DNA of 64,000 bases from Brevundimonas sp. NIBR10 (GTDB lineage: Bacteria > Pseudomonadota > Alphaproteobacteria > Caulobacterales > Caulobacteraceae): the NCBI RefSeq assembly GCF_027912515.1, contig NZ_CP115464.1, positions 3,077,501 through 3,141,500 on the forward strand, read 5' to 3'. Both the position numbers and the translations under genes were made by a program. Under the pieces are notes generated by a model. The model did not search any database. It was not told the origin of the DNA and saw only the letters and a program-made list of their open reading frames with translations. Positions 36,169 to 44,821 of the stretch are shown here, one piece after another. Position 1 is the stretch's first letter, and each line of letters opens with the position of its first letter.

Positions 36169-36933
36169 ATGACGGGATCGAGCCGGCGAGCGTGGACGGC
36201 CCTGCTGGCCTTCGGCGTGGTGATGGCGGCCGGGGCCCCTGCCGTCGCCCAGAGCCGGTTATCGGATTGGTCGGGTGCGGTGATCGCTGCGGACTGGCGG
36301 ACCAGTGGCGGCGAGCCGATCCAGGCCTTCGACAATGCGCGGCGCGACCTGACGGCCGGACTGCTGGCGGCGGGTTTGCAGCGCGACCGCCTGTATGACG
36401 CGACCCTGAGACCCGACGTGGCCGAGCCTGTGACGGCGACCGAAGCGATCCAGGGCGTGGCACAGGTCGCGGCCGGGGCGACGGGCGGATGCCTGCTGTA
36501 TTTTACCTCTCACGGCTCACCGGAGGGGATGGTGTTCGGCGCGGACCGGACGCTGAACCCGACGGCCATGGCGACCCTGGTGCGACAGTTGTGCGAGGCG
36601 CGGCCGACGGTGGTGGTGGTCTCGGCCTGCTTTTCCGGCATCTTCGTGGACGCCCTGGCCGGGCCGAACCGGATGGTGATGACGGCGGCGAGGCGGGACC
36701 GGTCGTCGTTCGGGTGCAGCGAGGACGCGACCTATCCCTATTTCGACGGCTGCGTGATCGAGGGGCTGAAGACGGCGTCGGACTTCATCGCCCTGGCCAA
36801 CGCGGCGCGGGGGTGCGTCAAGCGGCGCGAGGAGGCGGAAGGGCTGTCGCCGGGGTCGGAGCCCCAGGTCTCGATCGGGGCGAACATGCAGTTCCTGCTG
36901 CCGACGGTGCGGTTCGAGCATCCGCCCGGATAG
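36169..36933 (+). CDS. Secreted C13/caspase-like cysteine protease
   Basis: A 254-residue protein with a signal peptide ending AVAQS and a caspase/legumain-type fold. The catalytic pair is His115 in TSHGSPEG and Cys154 in VVSACFSG, both preceded by hydrophobic strands (CLLYFTSHG, VVVVSACFSG), as in clan CD peptidases of family C13. SFGCSEDATYPYFDG is another typical stretch. A GTG directly before the ATG could also serve. The substrate is unknown; it probably acts in the periplasm. A terminator follows. Confidence 0.85.
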   Translation: MTGSSRRAWTALLAFGVVMAAGAPAVAQSRLSDWSGAVIAADWRTSGGEPIQAFDNARRDLTAGLLAAGLQRDRLYDATLRPDVAEPVTATEAIQGVAQVAAGATGGCLLYFTSHGSPEGMVFGADRTLNPTAMATLVRQLCEARPTVVVVSACFSGIFVDALAGPNRMVMTAARRDRSSFGCSEDATYPYFDGCVIEGLKTASDFIALANAARGCVKRREEAEGLSPGSEPQVSIGANMQFLLPTVRFEHPPG

Positions 36934-36940
36934 CAAAAGA

Positions 36941-36959
36941 CCCCGCCGGATGGGCGGGG
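36941..36959. terminator. Bidirectional terminator between convergent genes
   Basis: CCCCGCC, loop GGATG, GGCGGGG is a seven-base-pair stem. On the minus strand it is followed by TCTTTT, so it serves the DUF2171 gene best, and on the plus strand by CCTT after the protease gene. Confidence 0.75.
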
Positions 36960-36980
36960 CCTTCAAGGGTCAGAACAGCG

Positions 36981-37217
36981 TCAGTGGGGCTTTTCGCTCC
37001 AGCGGGCCTTGGCGTCGTCTTCGGTGACGTTGAGGTGGACGTGTTCGTCGACGTGATCGACCCAGCTGACGGGAATCATGTGGTGTTTGAAGCCGCCGGC
37101 GAAGTCGAGCTTGGCCAGTTCGATGGTGTCGCCGTGGACGTGATCGACGCGGCCGACATGGCCGCCGTCGGAGCCGACGACTTCGAGGTGTTCCTTGATG
37201 AGCGAGGCGTCTACCAT
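36981..37217 (-). CDS. DUF2171 family protein
   Basis: A 78-residue soluble protein: VDASLIKEHLEVVGSDGGHVG, then VDHVHGDTIELAKLD, ending with HVHLNVTEDDAKARW. This is the DUF2171 pattern, a PRC-barrel-like small beta domain. It is rich in histidine (HVGRVDHVHG, FKHHMIP, DEHVHL), so metal binding is possible. CAGGAG lies nine bases before the ATG at 37217. It is divergent from the next gene with 75 bases between. Function unknown. Confidence 0.85.
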   Translation of the reverse strand: MVDASLIKEHLEVVGSDGGHVGRVDHVHGDTIELAKLDFAGGFKHHMIPVSWVDHVDEHVHLNVTEDDAKARWSEKPH

Positions 37218-37292
37218 GGGGGTGTCTCCTGTCCTGATGGCGTGGACTTTCAACGCGGTAAGGGGATCGGGGTTCACGGCGGAGCTTGAACA

Positions 37293-37469
37293 ATGGGCGA
37301 GATCGTCAATCTGAACCGGGCCAGGAAGGCGCGCGACAAGGCTGCGGACAAGGCGGTCGCCGTGGCCAATCGCGCCGCGCACGGCCGGACCAAAGCCGAT
37401 CGTCAGAAGGCGGAGGCCGAGCGCGACCGGGCGGCGCGCCTGCTCGACGGCGCCAAGCGGGAGGACTGA
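37293..37469 (+). CDS. DUF4169 family protein
   Basis: A 58-residue highly charged helical protein, MGEIVNLNRARKARDKAAD, continuing with ANRAAHGRTKADRQKAEAE and ending LLDGAKRED. This matches DUF4169, a short conserved alphaproteobacterial family of unknown role. GGCGGAG lies upstream. It is probably cotranscribed with the small gene that starts 2 bases after its stop. Confidence 0.82.
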   Translation: MGEIVNLNRARKARDKAADKAVAVANRAAHGRTKADRQKAEAERDRAARLLDGAKRED

Positions 37470-37471
37470 GC

Positions 37472-37642
37472 GTGGGTGGCTGGTCCCGAAATCAGAAGAT
37501 GAACCTGGGGCTGATCGCCCTGCTCGCCTTCCGGCGGGCCAGGGCCGAGCAGGCGCGCCGCGTCGCCAAGGACGGGGCCACCAAGGGCGGGGCCGTCGCG
37601 CCTGTCACGCCGCCGAAAATGAGGCGCGGCTGGTTCCGCTGA
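37472..37642 (+). CDS. Possible small basic protein
   Basis: A 56-residue frame from GTG at 37472 with the high third-position GC of real genes: GGWSRNQKMNLGLIALLAFRR, then a basic Ala/Gly-rich tail ending PPKMRRGWFR. An internal ATG at 37499 is an alternative start. It begins 2 bases after the DUF4169 stop and ends 3 bases before the convergent EamA gene. No family recognised; support is coding character and tight packing only. Confidence 0.45.
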   Translation: MGGWSRNQKMNLGLIALLAFRRARAEQARRVAKDGATKGGAVAPVTPPKMRRGWFR

Positions 37643-37645
37643 GGC

Positions 37646-38554
37646 TCAGGGCGCCTTCGGTGCGCGGATGACCAGGACCTGGCCCGCGATGACCAGGATC
37701 AGACCGGCCAGCACCGTCCACTGAAACCGCGCGCCCTCGAAAACGAGGGAGATCACCGTGGCGATGACCGGGGTCAGGGCCCCGATGTAGCTGGCCAATG
37801 TATAGCCGTGCGAGCGGCCGAGGTTCAGGTACAGGCCGAACGCCACGACCGAACCGAACACGGACAGGTACAGCAGCGAGCCGATGTAGGCCGGGCTGAG
37901 GTCGATCGTCCAATGCACCCCGGTCAGCAGTCCGACCAGCGCCAGACCGGCGACGCCGTAGGCCATGGCCCAGGCCGTGCCCGGCAGGACGTTCGTGCCC
38001 CTGCCCTGCCCCTTCCAGGCGAAATAGTTTCCGGCGGTCGAAGCGACCGAGGCACCCAGGGCCATGGCGATGCCGACCATGCCGACGGGACCCAGGTCCG
38101 CGCCGATCAGTTCACCCGCCGAGATGACCACGACACCGACGGCCCCAAGACCGGCGCCGATCCAGACGGGCCGCGCGGCGGTCTGGCGCTCGACCACGCG
38201 GAACATGATCAGGTTCATCAGGGCCATGCTGGCGAAGGCGACGGCGACGATGGCCGAGGCGACGCGCATCTCGGCCTCATAGACCAGGGCGTAGCTGGCC
38301 CCGAAGGCCAGTATGCCCTGGGCCGCGGCGCACAGGTGCTGGAACCGCGACAGCCGGATCGACTGTCCGGTCGCCTTGGCCATCGCGAACAGGACGATCG
38401 AGGCCAGGCCGAAGCGCCAGACGATCGAGGCGATCGGATCGACGACCCCGAGCTGAAACGTGATCGCATACCAGGTCGTGCCCCAGATCAGGGCGCAGAC
38501 GACGACGCTGGCCACGGCGACGGCCATGGGAGAGGGTTTGAAGGTCAGGGACAC
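37646..38554 (-). CDS. EamA family (DMT) transporter
   Basis: A 302-residue inner-membrane protein with ten predicted helices in two EamA repeats. The start VVVCALIWGTTWYAI and the second-repeat SVFGSVVAFGLYLNLGRSHGYTLASYIGALTPVIA are typical drug/metabolite transporter signatures. It begins with GTG. Substrate unknown; relatives export amino acids or metabolites. Confidence 0.9.
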   Translation of the reverse strand: MSLTFKPSPMAVAVASVVVCALIWGTTWYAITFQLGVVDPIASIVWRFGLASIVLFAMAKATGQSIRLSRFQHLCAAAQGILAFGASYALVYEAEMRVASAIVAVAFASMALMNLIMFRVVERQTAARPVWIGAGLGAVGVVVISAGELIGADLGPVGMVGIAMALGASVASTAGNYFAWKGQGRGTNVLPGTAWAMAYGVAGLALVGLLTGVHWTIDLSPAYIGSLLYLSVFGSVVAFGLYLNLGRSHGYTLASYIGALTPVIATVISLVFEGARFQWTVLAGLILVIAGQVLVIRAPKAP

Positions 38555-38655
38555 GGGGGAGGTCTCGGGACGGCTGGACCCAGCCGATGAACGTCGCTGG
38601 ACCGCGATGCAACCGTCAATGTCGCCGCGCCGACATCAGTGCGGCTTATGTCAGA

Positions 38656-39414
38656 TCAGGCGGCGCGCAGCTTGAGGGCCAGCAGGGTTTCCTGGGGCAC
38701 GGCGGCATAGACCGTGGCGGGACGCAGGCCGAGGCGGGAGCGTGCAGCCACCAGCGGTTCGGCGAACAGGGCCTCGTAGTCCAAGGCCGGGAGCCAGCGC
38801 GCGGCGCGGCCGTGCCGCCAGGCCTGAAGCACCGCCTTGCGGGCCGGGATGGAGGCGTTCTCGCGGTGGATCTCGCGCGCGGCGCCCCAGCCGATGAATC
38901 CGAAGCCGAGATTTTGCGTCTGGCCGTAGGAGAAGGAGACTACGCACGCCTCGCCCAGCGCATCCGTGCCGTACCCCGTCAGCACGTGCCAGATGTCATG
39001 CACGTCGCGCAGGCGGCGCGAATACCAGAGGTGCGGATGCGGCGCGTCGGTGAAGGGAATGACCTCGCGTTCGACCTCGGCCAGGCCGTCGGCCGTGAAG
39101 CCCCTCGTCTCGCGGAACTCGCGATAGGCGGCACCGACCGTGCCGGGCGCGAAGGCCGCAAGCCAGACCGGATCGTCGAGTTTCAGTGCCAGCTCGTCGC
39201 GTAGGAAAGCCTGGCGACCGCCCTCGATCGAGGCCAGCATCCGCGCATAGCCCCGGGCGATCGAGCGGCCGCTGAGGGCGCGCATGATCTCGAACACCTG
39301 AGCGGTGTCCTCCTTGTCGCGGATCAGGCGGCGGAAGGCGGCGAGCGCCTTGAGCGGACGCAGCTTCTGTGGCCGCACCCGACCGAAATCATCCGAGAAT
39401 TCGACGGTGGTCAT
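38656..39414 (-). CDS. coq4: Coq4 family ubiquinone biosynthesis protein
   Basis: A 252-residue protein with the Coq4 signature HDXXHX11E: His139, Asp140, His143 and Glu155 in VHDIWHVLTGYGTDALGE. Coq4 organises the ubiquinone synthesis complex and has been linked to C1 oxidative decarboxylation of the ring. The N-terminal LRPLKALAAFRRLIRDKEDTAQVFEI region also fits the family. ATG at 39414; upstream is an AT-rich promoter region shared with a divergent RHH gene. Confidence 0.9.
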   Translation of the reverse strand: MTTVEFSDDFGRVRPQKLRPLKALAAFRRLIRDKEDTAQVFEIMRALSGRSIARGYARMLASIEGGRQAFLRDELALKLDDPVWLAAFAPGTVGAAYREFRETRGFTADGLAEVEREVIPFTDAPHPHLWYSRRLRDVHDIWHVLTGYGTDALGEACVVSFSYGQTQNLGFGFIGWGAAREIHRENASIPARKAVLQAWRHGRAARWLPALDYEALFAEPLVAARSRLGLRPATVYAAVPQETLLALKLRAA

Positions 39415-39500
39415 GGGATCGTCCCCGTGGGATCAAACACAACATACATGAGACTGATCGGCGTTAATATGGGTTCAAGTCGTCGCAATCGGAGGCAGGG

Positions 39501-39716
39501 ATGCTGAAAAAGCGGTCGGTCTCCTTGTCGGGTCATGCCACCTCGGTCGCGCTAGAACCCGAGTTCTGGGCGGTGCTGGACGCCATCGCGGCGGAGCGCG
39601 AACTGAGCCAGGCCGGGTTGCTGGCCTGGATCGATCAGACCCGTGGACGCCGGCCGCTGGCCTCGGCCTGCCGGGTGCTGGCGTTGAGCTGGACGGCGGA
39701 AAAAAACACCGTTTGA
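39501..39716 (+). CDS. Ribbon-helix-helix domain protein
   Basis: A 71-residue protein: KRSVSLSGHATSVALEPEFWAVLDAIA followed by ELSQAGLLAWID and SACRVLALSW. This is the RHH_4 pattern (short beta strand SVALE, two helices) of small DNA-binding proteins found in many alphaproteobacteria. CGGAGG lies five bases before the ATG. It may regulate a nearby gene; no operator is identified. Confidence 0.83.
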   Translation: MLKKRSVSLSGHATSVALEPEFWAVLDAIAAERELSQAGLLAWIDQTRGRRPLASACRVLALSWTAEKNTV

Positions 39717-39798
39717 CAATCGCTTGGGGCGGCGCATTGTTCGCGCAATCGGGGTCCATTAAAGCGGGCTACCCCGTTCAAATTTCGGGGGAAACGTC

Positions 39799-40518
39799 AT
39801 GAGCTTTCTGGAAAAATCCTGGGCACCGGCCGCCATCTTCGGCGGGCTGATCGCCGTCGGCCTGCTGGGGGCCGGGGCCTTCATCGGCAATGGGGTGGTC
39901 AACGCCCAGGTCGGCGATCGTCAGGTCACGGTGCGGGGTCTGGCCGAGCGTGGCGTCACCGCCGACCTGGCCATCCTGTCGCTGCGCTTCACCGGCGCGG
40001 GCGAGGAGCTGACGGAGACCCAGGCCAAGATCGACGGCGATCTGGCCAGGGTGCGCGCCTTCCTGAAATCTCAAGGCTATCCCGACGATGTGGTGACCAT
40101 CGGTCGTCTGGAGGTCACGGACACCAAGGCCCGCGAATATGTCTCGTCCGAGAACGCGCCCCACTACATCCTGGCCCAGACGGTGACGGTGCGGACCAAT
40201 GACGTGCGGCGGGTGGCCCAGACCGAGCGGGCGCTGAACGATCTGGTCCGCGAGGGCGTGGTGCTGGACTTCACCGCCCCGACCTATGTCTTCACCAAGC
40301 TGAACGAAGTCCGGCCGGCGATGATCGCCGAGGCCACCGCATCCGCCCGCACCGGCGCCGAACAGTTCGCCAAGGACGCCAAGACGAGTCTGGGCGGCAT
40401 TTCCCAGGCGACCCAGGGGTCGTTCGAGATCCTGGCCCGCGAAGACGTGGATTCCGAATCGACCTCGCTGGACAAGCGGGTGCGGGTCGTGGCGACGGTC
40501 AGCTATCGCCTGAAATAG
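39799..40518 (+). CDS. SIMPL domain-containing envelope protein
   Basis: A 239-residue protein with one N-terminal helix (about 10-30) and a periplasmic SIMPL (DUF541) domain: RQVTVRGLAERGVTADLAILSLRF, then LARVRAFLKSQGYPDDVV and a C-terminal VRVVATVSYRLK. SIMPL proteins are envelope proteins of uncertain role, linked to oxidative-stress tolerance and outer-membrane stability. Ribosome site GGGGGAAA precedes the ATG. Confidence 0.88.
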   Translation: MSFLEKSWAPAAIFGGLIAVGLLGAGAFIGNGVVNAQVGDRQVTVRGLAERGVTADLAILSLRFTGAGEELTETQAKIDGDLARVRAFLKSQGYPDDVVTIGRLEVTDTKAREYVSSENAPHYILAQTVTVRTNDVRRVAQTERALNDLVREGVVLDFTAPTYVFTKLNEVRPAMIAEATASARTGAEQFAKDAKTSLGGISQATQGSFEILAREDVDSESTSLDKRVRVVATVSYRLK

Positions 40519-40522
40519 GCGA

Positions 40523-40729
40523 TCAGGTCGACGGCGGCGTCGGCACCGACGGCGCCTCGACCTTGGGCAGGTTGACGTCGACGTTGATGTCCTTGGTCGT
40601 GTCCGGCATGCCGCCGCGTCCGAAGACGAAGAAGGCGATGATCACCACGACGACCAGGAGGCCGCCGACGATGAAGGCCAGGCCCATGTTGCCGCCGCCC
40701 GAGGTGTTTCCGGTGTTGCCTTCAGCCAT
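40523..40729 (-). CDS. Small single-span membrane protein
   Basis: A 68-residue protein, MAEGNTGNTSGGGNMG, one strong helix LAFIVGGLLVVVVIIAFFVFG, then a periplasmic tail with DINVDVNLPKVEAPSVPTPP. GGGAGA lies seven bases before the ATG at 40729. No named family; such Gly-rich single-span proteins are common in Caulobacterales. It converges with the SIMPL gene. Confidence 0.75.
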   Translation of the reverse strand: MAEGNTGNTSGGGNMGLAFIVGGLLVVVVIIAFFVFGRGGMPDTTKDINVDVNLPKVEAPSVPTPPST

Positions 40730-40822
40730 TGTGGTATCTCCCAAAGCCCTTTGAACGCTGGGCTGTGAACGGGACGGTACAGTCACGGTTCCCTGCGAGC
40801 GGGTCTCAAGACGTTCAGGCCG

Positions 40823-43288
40823 ATGAACGCGCCGATGAACGCCGATGCGAACCGCGTCGCTGGCGTTCGCCGGTGTGCTACATATGTTCTCCCCGATTCC
40901 GCCGGCGCGTCAGCCGGCCCGAGAGCGTTGCCGACCTTGACCGATTCCGTGCCCGCCCCCCGCATCTCCGACCTGGCCCGTTCGCGCGGGCCCGGTGGCG
41001 TGGCCGAACTGCCCGACTATCTGGCCGGGCTGAATCCCGAACAGCGGCTGGCGGTCGAGACGACGGAGGGGCCGGTGCTGGTCCTGGCCGGCGCCGGCAC
41101 GGGCAAAACGCGGGTGCTGACCACGCGGCTGGCGCACATCCTGGCGACGGGGAAGGCGCGGCCGTGGGAACTGCTGGTCGTCACCTTCACCAACAAGGCC
41201 GCGCGCGAGATGCGCGAGCGGATCACCCATCTGATCGGACCGTCGGCGGAGGGGTTGCGCTGGCTGGGGACGTTTCACTCCGTCGCGGCGCAGATCCTGA
41301 GGCGGCACGCCGAACTGGTCGGGCTGAAGTCCAGCTTCACCATCCTGGACACCGACGATCAGGAGCGGCTGCTGAAGCAACTGCTGGAGGCCGCCAACAT
41401 CGACACCAAGCGGTGGACGCCCAAGTCGCTGAGCGGCCTGATCGACCACTGGAAGAACCGGGGCTGGACGCCGGAGAAGCTGCCGAGCACCGAGGATTTC
41501 GCCAACGGCAAGGGGCAGATCCTGTACGCCGCCTATCAGGCCCGGTTGGCCACACTGAACGCCTGCGACTTCGGCGACCTGTTGCTGCACAACTTGACAA
41601 TTCTGTCGAAGCACGCTGATATCGCGGAGGAATACCGACGGCGGTTCCGCTACATTCTGGTGGACGAGTATCAGGATACCAATGTCGCCCAGTATCTGTG
41701 GCTGAGACTGCTGACGGCCTCGACCGGCAATGTGTGCTGCGTCGGCGACGACGATCAGTCGATCTATGGCTGGCGGGGGGCCGAGGTGGACAACATCCTG
41801 CGGTTCGAGCGGGATTTTCCGGGCGCGAAGATCGTCAAGCTGGAGCGCAATTACCGCTCGACCTCGCATATCCTGGGGGCGGCGTCGGGGCTGATCGCGG
41901 CCAACCGCGACCGGCTGGGCAAGACCCTGTGGACCGAGGATCAGTCGGGCGACAAGGTCAGGGTGCGCGGCGTCTGGGACGGTGAGGCCGAGAGCCGGCT
42001 GATCGCCGACGAGATCGAGACGGCGCGGCGGCCCCACGCGGGCGAACCGGGCATGAAATACAAGGACATGGCCGTCCTTGTTCGCGCGTCGTTTCAGATG
42101 CGGGCGTTCGAGGAACGGTTCGTCATGCTGGCCATCCCCTATGTTGTGATTGGCGGCCCGCGCTTCTTCGAGCGGGCCGAGATCCGGGACGCCCACGCCT
42201 ATCTGCGGCTGATCCAGTCCGAGGACGACGACCTGGCCTTCGAACGGATCGTCAATGTGCCCAAGCGGGGGATCGGCGACACCTCGGTTCAGAAGATCCT
42301 GTCGGTGGCGCGCCACCGCCAGGTCTCGGCCATGACGGCGGTGCGCGACCTGATCACGTCCGACGAGCTTCAGGCCCGGACGCGCACGGCGCTGTCGACC
42401 TTCGTGCGCGACATGGACCGCTGGCGGGCGCTGGCCGCCGACACCCGCCACTGGGAGCTGACCGAGACCATCCTGGAAGAGAGCGGCTATACCGACATGC
42501 AGAAGGCCGACCGGACGACCGGTCAGGGGCGTCTGGATAACCTGAAGGAACTGACCCAGGCGATGCAGCAGTACGAGACGCTGCAGGCCTATCTGGAGCA
42601 CGTCTCGCTGGTCATGGATCTGGATCGCGGGGCCGGGGATGACGCGGTGCAGATCATGACCCTGCACGGGGCCAAGGGGCTGGAGTTCCCTCTGGTCTTC
42701 CTTCCGGGCTGGGAAGAAGGGGTTTTCCCCTCCCAGCGGTCGATCGATGAGAAGGGCGAGAAGGGGCTCGAGGAGGAGCGGCGGCTTGCCTATGTGGGCG
42801 TGACGCGGGCGAAACGGGACGCGCGGATTTCGTTTGCCGCCAACCGGCTGGTCTATGGCCGCTGGACCTCGCAACTGCCCAGCCGCTTCGTCGACGAACT
42901 GCCCATCGCCAATGTGGAGGCCGAGAGCGACACTGGATACTACGGTGCCTCCACCGGGATGAAGGAGGCCAAGAGCCGCTGGGACGACGCGCCGTCGTTC
43001 GGTTCGGGCTATTCCTCACCGGGCTGGAAACGGGCCCAGTCGTTCACCGCCACCCAGACGCCGAGGGCGGCGCACGCCCGCCACACCGTCATCGAAGGCG
43101 AAGGCCGCCTGGTCGCCACCGCCGATCCCAAGGCCGGCGCCGGCTGGGCCAAGGGGGAGCGGGTTTTCCACCAGAAGTTCGGTTACGGCGCGGTGCGGGT
43201 CATCGAGGGCAACAAGCTGCTGATCGACTTCGAGAAGGCGGGGGAAAAGCGGGTCATCGATACGTTCGTGGAGAAGGCGGACACCTGA
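40823..43288 (+). CDS. uvrD: ATP-dependent DNA helicase UvrD/PcrA
   Basis: An 821-residue superfamily 1 helicase for nucleotide excision and mismatch repair. Motifs in order: LAGAGTGKTRVLTTRLAHIL (I), VTFTNKAAREMRERI (Ia), VDEYQDTN (II), GDDDQSIYGWRGAE (III), LERNYRST (IV), TLHGAKGLEFPLVFLPG (V) and YVGVTRAK (VI). A C-terminal small beta domain VFHQKFGYGAVRVIEGNKLL binds RNA polymerase in relatives. The first ~65 residues look poorly conserved, so the true start could lie later. A relic of its last codons reappears at 44672. Confidence 0.93.
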   Translation: MNAPMNADANRVAGVRRCATYVLPDSAGASAGPRALPTLTDSVPAPRISDLARSRGPGGVAELPDYLAGLNPEQRLAVETTEGPVLVLAGAGTGKTRVLTTRLAHILATGKARPWELLVVTFTNKAAREMRERITHLIGPSAEGLRWLGTFHSVAAQILRRHAELVGLKSSFTILDTDDQERLLKQLLEAANIDTKRWTPKSLSGLIDHWKNRGWTPEKLPSTEDFANGKGQILYAAYQARLATLNACDFGDLLLHNLTILSKHADIAEEYRRRFRYILVDEYQDTNVAQYLWLRLLTASTGNVCCVGDDDQSIYGWRGAEVDNILRFERDFPGAKIVKLERNYRSTSHILGAASGLIAANRDRLGKTLWTEDQSGDKVRVRGVWDGEAESRLIADEIETARRPHAGEPGMKYKDMAVLVRASFQMRAFEERFVMLAIPYVVIGGPRFFERAEIRDAHAYLRLIQSEDDDLAFERIVNVPKRGIGDTSVQKILSVARHRQVSAMTAVRDLITSDELQARTRTALSTFVRDMDRWRALAADTRHWELTETILEESGYTDMQKADRTTGQGRLDNLKELTQAMQQYETLQAYLEHVSLVMDLDRGAGDDAVQIMTLHGAKGLEFPLVFLPGWEEGVFPSQRSIDEKGEKGLEEERRLAYVGVTRAKRDARISFAANRLVYGRWTSQLPSRFVDELPIANVEAESDTGYYGASTGMKEAKSRWDDAPSFGSGYSSPGWKRAQSFTATQTPRAAHARHTVIEGEGRLVATADPKAGAGWAKGERVFHQKFGYGAVRVIEGNKLLIDFEKAGEKRVIDTFVEKADT

Positions 43289-43355
43289 GATCGGGCTCGA
43301 GTTTGAACCGGTGCTCCTTTTAAGGAATGGTATCGCTAACCCTGCGGAGATTCCG

Positions 43356-44675
43356 ATGGCGACGCGCCGAAATGTCCTTGCCGCGACGGCGGCCGTGCTC
43401 GTGGCGGGCCCTGCTGTCGGGGCGGTCCGGACGGGTTTCGTAACCCGCGAAGGCATGGCCCTTATGCTGGACGGGAAGCCGTACAGGTTCGTCGGATCGA
43501 ACGCCTGGTATCTGGCCTGGCTGGGCGCGGATGCGGACTTCGGCGACCGGGCGCGGCTGGGGCGCGAGCTGGACGCCCTGGCGTCGGACGGCGTGACCAA
43601 CCTGCGGATCGGGGCCTCGGCCGAGCTTTCGCCGCTCAGGAATTCCGTGCGTCCCGCGTTTCGTGATCAGAGCGCGAGCTACAACGAAACCCTGCTGGTG
43701 GGCCTGGACCATGCGCTGGCCGAGATCGGCAAGCGCGGCATGAAGGCGGTGCTCTACCTGACCAATTTCTGGGAGTGGTCCGGCGGGATGATGACCTATC
43801 TGTCGTGGGTCAACGGCGGGCGCTATCTGAACATGAACGACCCGGCTCATCCGTGGCCGGAGTTCCCGAACTTCATCGCCGACTTCTATCGCAGTTCCGA
43901 GGCGGTCGGCCTCTACCACGACTATGTCCGGGCGGTCGTCGGGCGGACCAACAGCGTCACCGGCGTCCGATATCGCGACGATCCGACGATCATGGCCTGG
44001 CAGCTGGCCAACGAGCCGCGGCCCGCCGGCGGCGAGGCAGAGGCCGTCGCCAACCTGCAGGCCTTCTACGGCTGGATCCAGGGCACGGCCCGCCTGATCA
44101 AGTCGATCGATCCAAACCATCTCGTCTCGACCGGCGGCGAGGGGCTGAAGGGATCTGTCGAGAAGGCCGACATTGTCATGGCCACCCAGGCCTTTGCCGA
44201 GATCGACTACACCACCGCCCACATCTGGCCCGGGAACTGGGGCTGGCTGGATCGGACCGACATGGCCGGGTCACACGACTCCGCGCGGGAAAAGACACGG
44301 GACTATGTCGCGCAGCACATCGGCTTTGCGCGTCAGTTGAACAAGCCGCTGGTGATCGAGGAGTTCGGCTATCCGCGCAACGGCGACCGGTACGAACCCG
44401 CAGTGCCGACGACGATGAGAGACAGCTTCTATGCGGACATCCACGCCGCCGTCCTGGCGGATGCGAGGATTGGCGGGCCGCTGGTCGGATCGAATTTCTG
44501 GGCCTGGAACGGCGAGGGCCGGACGCGCAATCCGGACTTCCGGTTCCAGAGCGGCGACAACGCCTGGCTGGGTGATCCGCCACATGAGCCTCAGGGCTGG
44601 TATGGGGTCTTCGATACGGACGCATCGACCCGAAGGTTGGTCACTGTCCACGCCAGGTCACTGGCCGACATGTGA
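43356..44675 (+). CDS. Glycoside hydrolase family 5 (mannanase-like)
   Basis: A 439-residue secreted enzyme. A twin-arginine-type signal (MATRRNVLAATAAVL) precedes a GH5 barrel: PYRFVGSNAWYLAWLG, the acid/base Glu220 in QLANEPRP and nucleophile Glu336 in VIEEFGYPR. Length and GTGGEGLKG-like loops resemble GH5 endo-1,4-beta-mannanases (subfamily 7). GCGGAG lies six bases before the ATG. It sits between uvrD and a copy of the uvrD 3' end, which suggests it arrived by insertion. Confidence 0.9.
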   Translation: MATRRNVLAATAAVLVAGPAVGAVRTGFVTREGMALMLDGKPYRFVGSNAWYLAWLGADADFGDRARLGRELDALASDGVTNLRIGASAELSPLRNSVRPAFRDQSASYNETLLVGLDHALAEIGKRGMKAVLYLTNFWEWSGGMMTYLSWVNGGRYLNMNDPAHPWPEFPNFIADFYRSSEAVGLYHDYVRAVVGRTNSVTGVRYRDDPTIMAWQLANEPRPAGGEAEAVANLQAFYGWIQGTARLIKSIDPNHLVSTGGEGLKGSVEKADIVMATQAFAEIDYTTAHIWPGNWGWLDRTDMAGSHDSAREKTRDYVAQHIGFARQLNKPLVIEEFGYPRNGDRYEPAVPTTMRDSFYADIHAAVLADARIGGPLVGSNFWAWNGEGRTRNPDFRFQSGDNAWLGDPPHEPQGWYGVFDTDASTRRLVTVHARSLADM

Positions 44676-44749
44676 CGGCGACGGTCGAAGGTGGGAAGGC
44701 GACCGGGACACGGGTGATCGATCGGTTCGTGGAGGCGGCCGATCGGTAG
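44672..44749 (+). pseudogene. Relic of the uvrD 3' end
   Basis: In a frame different from the preceding glycosidase, the stretch ends RVIDRFVEAADR and a TAG stop. The UvrD protein ends RVIDTFVEKADT. Nine of the last twelve residues agree and the stop is in the same place, 1.4 kb downstream. This looks like a displaced or duplicated uvrD tail left when the glycosidase gene was inserted. Confidence 0.6.
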
Positions 44750-44821
44750 CCCCGAATCGGCTTTCCAAGACGCCTGTTCAGGCCCACAGATCGCCAACCT
44801 ATGCCCCGGGGAGCGCCTGAC

